Both the position numbers and the translations under genes were made by a program. DNA of 64,000 bases from Hippopus hippopus (taxonomy: Eukaryota > Mollusca > Bivalvia > Cardiida > Cardiidae), in contig OX328108.1 of the NCBI GenBank assembly GCA_946811185.2, positions 39,078,357 through 39,142,356 on the forward strand, read 5' to 3'. How positions within the stretch are numbered: the first letter of the stretch is position 1; every line of letters starts with the position of its first letter. Shown here one piece after another: positions 54,359 through 64,000 of the stretch. A model generated the notes under the pieces. It worked only from the letters and a program-made list of their open reading frames with translations. It was not told where the DNA came from and searched no databases.

Positions 54359-56045
54359 ACATATACAGCACCTAATGCTATTACAGAACAGAGTGAACCT
54401 ACCAGTAATTTATAGTCCAGAAATAAGACCTAGAAAATTACAATTTTGATTTTGTTCGAAACATCTCAGTAAGGCAGACATGGTGATTCAAAGATTAAAC
54501 TGCATTTTGTGAAGTCTGATCATGATCTTCACTTGCCACAAAGGCATCAGGAAACTATGATGGTGTTGCAGTCTTAGATACTTTACTTCTTCAAACATCC
54601 CAAATTTTTAACTGAAAAATGGCCATGCACAATGCTTATGAAGCTACAGGCTGCTTTCCATGGTGAAAAACGAAATCACAAAGAGCAAATTTCAGCTGAA
54701 TGAGAGGACTAAGTCCTGTTACGGTTTCTATCTTAAGTTGTGAGTGCTAATTAATTCCTAAGTGGTTCCTAACAAAACTTGTTAAGAGCTTTAACTTTGA
54801 CCAGAGATAAACTTATTTACTTTGCTGAGCCACAAGAAGCAATATTTTCACTCAAATATGATTTAAAGGCTTGACCTTGCGATTGTTGTGGTAAACTTCA
54901 ACAAGATAAAACTGCCCATTCTTAATTTCATTGTTAGTCTAATTCTAGCTTTAGAAAGTAACATAACTTCTGATTGGCTAAACCATATTACTTTACAAAT
55001 GAAGAAAAATCTTGAGAATAAGAATAGGAATGTTCAGAACACTTTACCAAACAACAAGCATTAATTTTGTAGATGGCAAATTAATGTGGCTCAAACATTG
55101 GAATTTGTCATTGAAAGGGTAGAAAACATGTTGGGAAAAGGAGAAAATGCTGGTTACCACAAAATGTTTTCAAACACTTTCTTCCACTGGGTCATTAAAA
55201 CTCGGGATTGTATGGTACCAGGTTAAGGATGGTTGGTGAACACCAATTCAGATACTGAAACCAACAACCACAACTTTCTTTCCAAGTCACTTTTCTCACA
55301 TCATCAAAGATGAGAGGCAAAAAATCACCTGAAAGTAGACCATCAAGAGGCAAGCCAAAACATTTTGAAATAAAGATTTTGGCCAAAGATGTATAAAATT
55401 TAATACATCTGGTTAATGTCCTACTTGTTTTAACACATAACCTGCTAAAATAAGTGAAATGAAAATTTTCAAGCTGGTACTAAAGACCAAAATTTTGCTA
55501 ATTCAAGGGTATTTTTTGGGGAAAAAAGTGTAGATTCAAGATCAGAGTGTACATTCTTTGCAGTCTGATCTTAATCTACACTGTCTGCGAAAGGTCATTA
55601 AATCAAGCTTAGGAGCCTAAGGGTTACAAAATCCTGTATCTTACTTGGACTATTCTATCTGAAAATTTTACACCCCACTGCTAGCCCAGACATCATAATA
55701 AATTGAATATTTCAGATGTGATATTACCCATATTGCCTGGCTACAAGAAATAATGGGGGGTGAATAAGCACAAGGATACCTTTATTTGTAAACCTTTACC
55801 CTCTTGCATTAACCCTTAAAGCACCCAATAAACCCAACAGGCATAAAATTGTTCAGCCTCATAAATGAAAATGTCTCAGCAAAAGGGACTGTTGATCAGT
55901 AATTGAACAGTTAACAGTTATGGATTTACTACTGAATTATACAGTGCTACACAGATTGAAGGAATACTAGATCCAAAGATCAGACTGCATCTTTGGTGTA
56001 ATCTGATCTTGATGTACACTGGCCATGAAGACAACTGACAACTTG
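54359..56045. other. Host repeats: MITE-B, hairpin MITE half, MITE-A
   Basis: MITE-B copies or fragments at about 54380-54600, 55460-55625 and 55815-56035; half of the palindromic MITE of 16101-16172 at 54945-55036; and a MITE-A copy at 55039-55226 (-). The rest is unremarkable. Confidence 0.55.
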
Positions 56046-56260
56046 TGTGGTGTCAGTGGTAGTGAAGTAGAGCGTAAGCCATGTAACCATAAGGCCCTGA
56101 GTTCGATACCTGGGAGCGGGTGTCACCTTTGGGATTGTTCATTGGCCCGCACATTTGGCGCGAGTACTGGTGTAGTTCCGAGAATTGAGAGAGATTGGTA
56201 TAAGTTGTAAGAAATTATTTCTCAATCAATGTAAAATATAATACATTTAAACTTAGACAA
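56046..56260 (+). mobile_element. tRNA-derived SINE, second type
   Basis: tRNA-like head with a B-box-like GAGTTCGATACC, then GGCGCGAGTACTGGTGTAGT and a 3' part GAGAGAGATTGGTATAAGTT ... TTTCTCAATCAATGTAAAAT. This 3' part is homologous to a stretch in both Polinton TIRs (about 16980-17063 and 31023-31105). Confidence 0.65.
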
Positions 56261-56280
56261 CTGAAGCTCTGAAAGATATT

Positions 56281-56507
56281 TTAACCCTTTACCACTTCAT
56301 TCCATGCTTTAAACGACCCTGAAAGAGAAGGCTTTTGAAAACATGGTGGGAAAAGGAGATGTTGGTTACCAGCATTTTCGCCTTTTCCACAATGTTTTCT
56401 ATCTTATCAAAGACAAAAATCCTCATTTGAGCTACATTTTAATTTGTCATTTGCAAATGTTTTCAATTTGATTCAGTCCAAAATTTTGTTGTTTGGTAAA
56501 GAGGTAA
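56281..56507 (+). mobile_element. MITE-A copy
   Basis: TTAACCCTTTACCACTTCAT start, partly deleted palindrome (GATGTTGGTTACCAGCATTT), TTTGGTAAAGAGGTAA end. Confidence 0.7.
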
Positions 56508-56969
56508 GGTTAATAAAATGCATATTTTCATCAGAAAAAAAAGCCCATATGTAAATTTATGACTGTCTTGTCAGACCATGTTATAAAATATTTGGTGGGT
56601 AGATCCAAGATTAGTCTCCATATTCTGTGCTGAGTCTGATCTTGATGTACATTATCCGCAATGCCCAGAAGATTGTTTTCTCACTGCACAGTATGAGTTA
56701 AAAAGAGTTTAAAAAAATCTACCTTGTTACTCAATACTTTTTTGTTAAATTTCACCTAAGACTTGAGTATTTTGGTTGCTGAATAGCAGCAGTGTGTGAA
56801 AAGAAAAAAATGTTTTTTCACTTGATCCCTTATTGTAAATATATTCAGGTGATTTGAAAAGGACAAGATAGATAAATTATTCATAGGGTTTAGAAATGGC
56901 TGAAACGTGATCTATTTTCTACCTCATAACTATCCATTTCACTTTTTATCATTCAAAAATTTGGTCATG

Positions 56970-57185
56970 TTAAGTGTAAAGCTGCACCTTTCACAACTAC
57001 ACTTGCTTTTTGCGGCCGGTGTAGATCAAGATCAGACTGCACAAAATGTGCAGTCTGATCCTTGATCTACACTGTCTGTGTAGCTTAAACCCTATAGACA
57101 AAAGCAACCATCAAATTGCAATTATTTGGGTCGTATTTCTAGATCAAATATGTCTTTTAGGATTATTCAACACTTTAAGGATTAA
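56970..57185 (+). mobile_element. MITE-B copy
   Basis: A strong hairpin GTGTAGATCAAGATCAGACT / GTCTGATCCTTGATCTACAC at about 57020-57073. 56508-56969 contains another MITE-B remnant (about 56600-56660). Confidence 0.65.
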
Positions 57186-57260
57186 CCCTTTACTAATCTA
57201 ATACTTTAACAACCTTCAGTAAAGGTTTCTTTCAGCCTTAAATATGCACAATTTTCTGTC

Positions 57261-57443
57261 CAAGCCACTAGCTGCTTTCCCACATAACCATGTCAGTGCA
57301 ATGGTCAGCGGTGAGAGAGGGATGAATCCTGTTGCTATGACTATCATTAATCCTCAGAAAAAAAATTGGCTGAGCTGGGGATCCAACCAGCGACCCCCAG
57401 TTCTCAAGTCCTGTACGCTACTGACTGAGCTACAGGGACGCCG
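57261..57443 (-). mobile_element. tRNA-derived SINE, same type as in the Polinton
   Basis: Read on the minus strand it begins with a tRNA-like head (CCCTGTAGCTCAGTCAGTAG; B-box-like GGTTGGATCCCC), a T-rich spacer, AGGATTCATCCCTCTCTCAC and ATGGTTATGTGGGAAAGCAG. The same order of parts occurs at 28096-28330. It interrupts a MITE-A copy (halves at about 57183-57255 and 57444-57600). Confidence 0.75.
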
Positions 57444-57847
57444 TGCAAGTTAAGAGCTTTGCAGATGACAGATTAAATGTTGCTTTGATGTTAGCATTTA
57501 TCTTTAGTAGGTTAGAAAAAAATTGTTGGAGAAGGAGAAAACCCTGGTTACCATGAAATGATGTGCGCTCAATATGACCACCGTTGTCGATGGGCTGTAA
57601 AACTCCATTCATTCATTCATTATACCATGAAATGAATGCTGGATTGGGAGGAAAATAATGCAAGTACTGGTAAGAGGAAAATCAAGGAAAGCATGGATAG
57701 GTGCTCTGGCTGCCACAATAAAAAACTGAAATAATCTTGAAACAGACATTAAAAACCATACAAACAAAATACAAAAAAAAAACAAACACCAATATTTCTG
57801 CCAGATTTGAACATATTTTAGAGATAGTTTTCATTGTTAATAGATCA

Positions 57848-58255
57848 TTAACTCTTTACCACACAATACAGAGCTCTAATGACCGCGAGAAAGAAAGCTT
57901 TTGAAAACATTGTGGAAAAAAGAGAAAACGCTGGTAACCAAGAACACTTTTAAATTTTCGAGTCACATTAATTTGTCGTCTGCAAATGCTTTCAATTTGG
58001 ACAGGTCTGAAATTTTGTCGTGTGGTAAAGAGTTAACCCATAAAGAGCTGAATAAACCCAATGGACATTTTCAGTCTAGAACAAGACCCAGAAAATTGCA
58101 ATTTTTTGGTTGCTTTTTGTCTGCAGTGTTCTAGCAAAATGGACAGTGTAGATCAAAGATCAGACTGCACAGACTTTTGTGCAATCTGATCTTGGTCTAC
58201 ACTGGTTGCAAAGGCAACCGTAGTGGTGAAAGGCGCTTTAAGGGTTAAAATGACA
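57848..58255. mobile_element. MITE-A followed by MITE-B
   Basis: MITE-A 57848-58036 (+, half of the palindrome deleted) shares its TTAACCC end with a MITE-B at about 58033-58255 (GACAGTGTAGATCAAAGATC hairpin at 58141-58204). Confidence 0.6.
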
Positions 58256-58610
58256 TAGCTGCTCATAAATTTGATAAAATACAATAAAAATATTTTATGG
58301 TTAAATATTATCTGAACCGGCAAGTTCAGGACATAAAATCAATTTTTAACCCTTTGTGGAAAAATATGGTTTAGTTCTAAAAATTTATATTGGAATGATT
58401 TAACTCTGTGAGTGTGCCAGCATAAGAAAATTGCGAATTTAGATCATCAAGGTTTCGTGGGTTAGAGTTCCACCATTGGCACTTTTTTCCAGCAGAGTGT
58501 TTTCCTTTTTCCCATCTGAGGATTAACAGTCTGGCCCTTGTGATTTTTTCCTATTAAAGTATCAACTTTCTACCCTACACCCCCAAAATGATCAAAATCT
58601 GGTTTGATGC

Positions 58611-58843
58611 CCCTTTAATCCGAAACCACACAATTCTGGGTTGTTATTACCCTTCTGAAAATGGCTTTTGAAAACATTGTGGGAAAAAGGAGAAAATGCT
58701 GGTAACCAGCATTTTCTCCTTTTCTTACGATGTTTTTTAACCTTTCAACCAAAAATTGCATCATTGCATCACATTTAATTTGTTGTCTGCAAATGCTTTC
58801 AAGTTGGACAGGTCTAAAATTCTGCTGTGTGGTAAAGAGTTAA
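58611..58843 (+). mobile_element. MITE-A copy
   Basis: Starts TTTAATCCGAAACCACACAA, palindrome AAAATGCTGGTAACCAGCAT intact, ends GTGGTAAAGAGTTAA. 58256-58610 and 58844-59689 are otherwise featureless apart from a MITE-A end fragment at about 59025-59110. Confidence 0.7.
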
Positions 58844-59689
58844 CTGTTGTTGTTTCATGAGGTAAATTTAAGTCTCTGAAATCAGCTGTGGCAATATTTT
58901 TGTTTTCCTTGAAAGTCCTGTGATATTTTATTCAATTCAAGGCTGAAGATGTCATTTTTATTATTTTTTGTTACGTCATTACGTCGTTATTGTCAGCGAG
59001 AATCTCAGTAATTTACTCTTCATCAAATGCCAACATTTTTGGACTAGGCCAGATTTAAAGCATTTGTAGACGACATATTAAATGTAGCTAAAAGTTGGAA
59101 TCTGACCTTCACATACAAGGTACAATATTTTTAGACAAAATAATGAAAAAACTTCACTTCCCTCTTGGCTGTCAATATCTGTCACATGACAGAACCTGCT
59201 TCTAGTGGTTTCCCTGAATCAGGATTTTCCCTGGACATTTTCAGAGGGGAGTAATTTGATCCCTCACAAAAGAATTAAAGAAAGCAAACATTCAAACTTT
59301 GGGGGACATTCAGAAAATTTGGGGATCCAAATTCAAAGAAACAGGGGATTAGGGAAAAACCCTGCCTGACTGAGTAGATTAGGCCAGACTGTTATTCTAG
59401 TAGTTTTTCCTTACAAAAAAAGGCTTTGAAACATTTAACACTTGGGCTTTTTCCTCTTAAAACAGCACCATGATCCCAGCCAGCAATTTAGTCAGACTAT
59501 TTAGGCCTCAGACTATTTAGGCCAATTGAGGTAACAGGATTGTCTCCCTTACCACAGCAAAATTTGAACAGCCTAGATTTTTTTTTTGCAATTTGATTTA
59601 TGAAGCAGTTAATTTCTTCATTATATAATTGTTGAAGTAATGTACTAGTTACATTTTTTGTCTGTTTTTGTTGGAAACATTTATTTCTT

Positions 59690-61365
59690 TCACCTAAAAA
59701 TCCAGAATTTTCAAGGCCTGGAGAAAAAAAAGCCTTTAAAACACTGTGGGAAAAGAATCTGCTTGTAACCAGCATTTTCTCCTTTTTCCACAATGTTCCA
59801 CTCTTTCTAAACAATATTCTTCTGTTTGCACCAGATTTACTTTGTTGTCCACAAATACCATCAATTTGATAACACCAAAATTTTGTGGTGATAAAAAAGT
59901 AAAGGAATTCATGAGCAGATGTTAAATTGTTGCTAAATTGGTATAGAATTAGATTTGAAGAATTTAGTTTTTTCTTAGACAATTTATTAGCTTACCTGTG
60001 TAAGCATGCTGAGGCTAGTGATAATTCACAGAATAAACCCAATCTACAGCTTTAGGCTAGAAATAATACCCAATATACCCTAAGTGTGCAGAATAAACCT
60101 ATCAGACATTTTCATCCTAGAAATATAACTCAAATAAAAGCAATTCCATAGTGTTTCAGAAAAGTGGACAGTAGAGATCAAAGATCAGGCTGCATGTTTT
60201 GTGCTGCCTGATCTTGATCTACACTGGTCACAAAGGCAACTATAGTCATAAAAGGTGCTTTAAGGGTCACTTGCAATTTCCAGGTTACTTTTTCCAAGAA
60301 TATCAAAGGAAAGGGGACAGTGTAGATCAAGATCGGACTGTACACTGATTCTGATCTATACAGGCCACAAAGGTAACTTGTGTTGTTAACCATATACCAC
60401 ACAATCCCCACTTTTAAGGACTCTGGAAAAGAAAGCTTTTGAAAACATTGTGGGAAAAGGAGAAAATGCTGATAACCAGCATTTCTTCTTTTCCCACAGT
60501 GTTTTTTTACCCTTCCCAAATATTTTAAATTTTGAGTCACATTTATATTGTTGTCTGTAAATGCTGTCAATTTGGACAAGTCTAAAATTTTGTTGTTTGG
60601 TTAAGTGTTAAAGGCTTTTTTAACTCTTCACCAAACAACAAGATTTTAGACTTGTCCAAACTGAAAGCAATTGCAGAGGACAAATTACATGTGGCTCAAA
60701 TGATGGAATCATTGTGATTACCAGCATTTTCTCCTTTACTTCAAAAAGTTTTTCAGAGCCATTCTTTCCAGAAAGTTAACATACAAGAAAGTTTTTGACT
60801 TGTCAAAATCCAAAATATTTGCAGACAACAAACATGGATGGGAAAAGGAGAAAATGCTAGTTACTGGCATTTTCTCCTTTTCCGCCTATGCTTTCAAAAG
60901 CCGATATTTTCTTAGGGTAAGTAAAACTTGGGATTGTGTGGTAAAGGGTTAAAGGCCCTTTTGCCAGGGTAATTTGATTTGATTGGGTAGAGAAGTGACA
61001 TGTATATTGTCCTTTACCAGATGACACGACTTGCCTATTTTGAAAAATATTTGCAGATGAGAAAATAAATGTGCCTCAAATGATGGGGGTTTGTCTATGA
61101 AAGGTGGAAAACCTTTTGGCTACTGTAAATTGTTTATGAAGGAGTGGGTTAAAATCAATCTGTTGAGGAGAGCAAGTTTTAACGACCCTGGGAAAGAAAT
61201 TTACTGACAACATTGTGGGAAAAGGAGAAAATGGTAGTAACCATTGTTTTCTCCTTTCCCATAATGTTTTCTATCATACAAAAAATAAATGTCCTCATTT
61301 TTTACCTGCTCATGCTTCTGATTTTGACCAATCAAAAATTTGTCATTTGATAAAAAGTTAAGTGA
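59690..61365. mobile_element. MITE-A and MITE-B cluster
   Basis: MITE-A copies at about 59690-59905 (+), 60386-60611 (+), 60620-60952 (-, composite of two copies), 61010-61110 (fragment) and 61150-61365 (+). MITE-B pieces at about 60030-60270 and 60290-60390. No gene is supported. Confidence 0.6.
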
Positions 61366-61722
61366 GAATAAATGAACAAGTACCACAATTTAAAGATGTT
61401 TTTTTGTCAAAACATTTAAAGAAATACCTGTGTTGTTCCTTAATCCAGGGATCTTATATACATGTGTATATACGATCCCTGCTTAATCAGACAATGTTTT
61501 GTGCAGTCTTTTCTTATTTTACACTTACCAAAAAGACACCAACAGTTGCAAAAAAGGGTTCATCCCTCCTAAGCCTTTGCATATCCAGTTTAATTGGCTA
61601 AACTGTAATAAATCTAGATTAGTTCGGATTAGCAAATGCATAATCTGGTAACAGATTGAGAGTTCAATCTGTGGAACAGTATGATGATTGATGAATCAAG
61701 ATGCAGACCACTTGTTGCCTTT

Positions 61723-61754
61723 CCCCCCCCCCCCCCCCCCGGGGGGGGGGGGGG
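61723..61754. repeat. C18-G14 homopolymer palindrome
   Basis: Eighteen C followed directly by fourteen G. Either a real hairpin/quadruplex-prone tract or an assembly/consensus artefact at a homopolymer. Confidence 0.8.
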
Positions 61755-62029
61755 TTTGCTTTGTGTTTGAGGTTCTTTACCGTAAGAGCATTAAGCACAA
61801 CTTAGCTGTTTTTAAGCAGCATAGATCAAGATCAGGCTGCGTGTTAGGGACAAAATAGACCAAGGTCACTGTTGTAGAACATGTCTGTTGAAACGACATT
61901 GTTCACTATCGTGTGATCTTTTCTTGCAAACACTCCTTAAATTTGTAGTGAACAGTATCCATATTTGACATTGATATCCTAGATTTTGTATGCAAGTCAA
62001 AATGGGTAAGAAAAGTCATGTACTCTTCA

Positions 62030-63830
62030 TGACCTCGACTAATCCTTATAGCCCCTAGTACAACTTTTGTGGCTAATGTAGATCTAGATTAGACTGCACA
62101 ATATGTGCAGTCTGATCTTGGATCTACATTGTCAGGTTTGCTGAGACAACCAGGACGAAAGCCTTGAAATCAAAATAAGTAAGGTGTATTTCCTGACATA
62201 TAGGCCCAAAAATTTTGATCTATTAGGCCCTCTTTTCTCCCTTTCCCATAATGTTACTTCTGCAGTTCTTTTGAACAAGGATACTTCTTTTAAAAGTTCT
62301 AATATCATTATATCATTTGTACAAGTGATCTCCTATCCGACTGTATATGTGCTATATTGCACTTTGCTCAAATCCAATTTGTGAACAAAATATCCCAGGG
62401 AGCAATGAAGCTGCTGTGACATTATGGAGACGAATTCGTAGAAAGCAAAGATATTACAACAATGTCAAGTTTTTTAAAGCTCACAATTCTTTACTGAAAT
62501 ATCTCGCATTTTTAAGACCCTGAGGGAAAAGGCTGTAATGCTGGTATCAAGCGCTTTCTCCTCTTCCTACAATGTCTTCTAAACTTTCTGAGACAAACCC
62601 CTTCATCAGAGCCAAATTTAAATTGTTTTCTTTTTTACTTTCAATAGAAGTCAAAGATTTTGTTTTCTGGTAAGGTAAAAGGGTTAAAGTGGTTCAATAG
62701 GGACATCTTGTCCACCAAAAAATACCTTTGAAATAGCAAAATTTGGGTTTCTACTATCGGCTTTGAAAATTCATTCCACTTATTTAGCAGGATAAGGGTT
62801 AAATCTTTATAAGCCGACAAAATATCAAACTTGTCCAAACTGAAATCATTTGCAGACGACCAATTAATTGTTGCACACATTATGCAATTTGTTTTTGAAA
62901 GAGTAGGAAACATTGTGGGAAAAAGTGACCAGCATTTTCTCCTTTTCCTACAATGTTTACAAAAGTCCTTTTCTTTCAGGTAGTTAAAACTCAAGATCAC
63001 TGTGGTAATGAGTTAGGCTGCTTGAATCAAGGTGCTTTTGCAGAACTGCACACAATGTGCTCTCTGATCGTAAACCAACACACTCAGAAAAGATAAGATT
63101 TTTCTGTCAAAAAGAACTTAAAAATGGCAATATTTGAATTTTGACTGTGAGGGGGAATTTTCTCTTTGTTTGATGATAAGATATTAACAGACTTATTCAG
63201 GTTCAAGGCATAGATGATAGATTAACTACACAATGCAGACTTAAAACGATTCTGGAAAGAAGCCTTTTTAAAACATTGTGCGAAAAGAGGAAAGTGCTGG
63301 TAACCAGCATTTTCTCCTTTTCCCACAATGTTTACTACCCTATCAAAGAACAATTGTACCATTTGCGCCACATTGAAATAGTCATCTGCAAATACTTCTA
63401 ATTTGGACAAGGCTAAAATTTTGTTGTCTGGTAAAGAGTTAACTGTAGCACAAAATTAACGATCATGTTATTCTGTGATAGGTTAGAAAACATTGTGGGA
63501 AAATGAGAAAATGCTGGTTACCAGTGGTTTCAAATGGATTCTTTTTCAAGCTTCTTGATACAAAGAATCATTTTCAAAAGACTTGATGTTGAATAAATTA
63601 ATACACATAAAAACACAGTAGCAAAAGGAGCTACATGTATTTCTTTTGCTAGTTACAAGTAATCTTACAAAAGGAGACTGATGCAGGACAGAAAAAGCTG
63701 ACTGTTTTCCATGGAACAATTTCTTGAAAATCTTCCGCTTAATCTTTACTACACAATCCCGAGTTTTTATAACCCGAAGGAAGAAAGTTTTTGAGAACAT
63801 TGTAGGAAAAGGAGAAAATGATTTTCTCTT
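62030..63830. mobile_element. MITE-B and MITE-A copies
   Basis: MITE-B pieces at about 62030-62150 and 62690-62810. MITE-A copies at about 62480-62685 (+), 62810-63015 (-), 63215-63441 (+), 63455-63540 (-, truncated) and 63740-63830 (+, truncated). 61366-62029 has nothing else of note. Confidence 0.55.
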
Positions 63831-63832
63831 TT

Positions 63833-64000
63833 TATACCCCCGCAAAATGACTGTTTTCGGGGGTATACTGGAATCAGCCTGTCTGTCCTTGTGTCCGTCC
63901 GTGTGTCTGTCTGTGTACAAAATACTAGTAATTTTGTGTTGCAAACTCCTCCTACAGTTTTCCTTCAATTGTATTGAAACTTTGCACATATATTGATTAT
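63833..64000 (+). mobile_element. Start of another dispersed element (cut by window edge)
   Basis: Begins with a hairpin ATACCCCCGCAAAATG...CGGGGGTAT at about 63836-63876 followed by a CTGTCTGTCCTTGTGTCCGT run and ATTGTATTGAAACTTTGCAC. The architecture (hairpin head, GTCCGTCC stretch, AAACTT) parallels the Helentron-like elements here, but the rest is outside the window. Confidence 0.4.

Overview
The window is eukaryotic, intron- and repeat-rich, AT-rich DNA from an animal, most probably a bivalve mollusc. That is an inference from the dispersed-repeat families (tRNA-derived SINEs, mini-elements with 145-166 bp tandem cores, swarms of palindromic MITEs). Species is not determinable from the sequence alone.

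The centrepiece is a nearly complete Polinton/Maverick (endogenous virus-like transposon) at 16298-31786 (15,489 bp). It is delimited exactly by a 6-bp target-site duplication (GGTATA at 16292-16297 and 31787-31792) and by 876-bp terminal inverted repeats starting AG and ending CT. The few differences I saw between the TIRs imply a young insertion. Rightward genes: a very large protein-primed DNA polymerase B with OTU-like and Vsr-like parts (17999-22807), a small two-helix membrane protein (23554-23814), a FtsK/HerA-type packaging ATPase (23814-24467) and two small basic proteins. Leftward genes, from the right end inward: an unrecognised 109-aa protein, a double PC4-type protein, an integrase with a chromodomain that is broken by one in-frame stop, a TATA-binding protein (TBP) homologue, a small basic protein paralogous to one on the other arm, a probable penton protein, a coiled-coil basic protein and the double-jelly-roll major capsid protein. 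The two arms converge at about 25.05 kb on back-to-back poly(A) signals.

The most unusual content is a transcription-initiation module. The TBP-like protein keeps all four DNA-intercalating phenylalanines and the TFIIB-binding stirrup, and a duplicated PC4 coactivator is encoded on the same arm. TBP, PC4 and the 109-aa gene each have a TATA box about 50 bp upstream of the ATG, whereas I saw none at the capsid genes. This suggests an element-encoded, self-reinforcing promoter-recognition system. No adenain-type maturation protease was found.

The host flanks (1-16291 and 31793-64000) are almost entirely repeats: at least 30 copies of a ~225-bp MITE with a central palindrome (MITE-A), a second palindromic family (MITE-B) whose sequence also occurs in the Polinton TIRs, a third (MITE-C), five to six Helentron-like elements with tandem-repeat cores, SINEs, and two larger TIR elements. 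One convincing host coding exon was seen (37784-37960). No tRNA gene, rRNA or CRISPR array was found.
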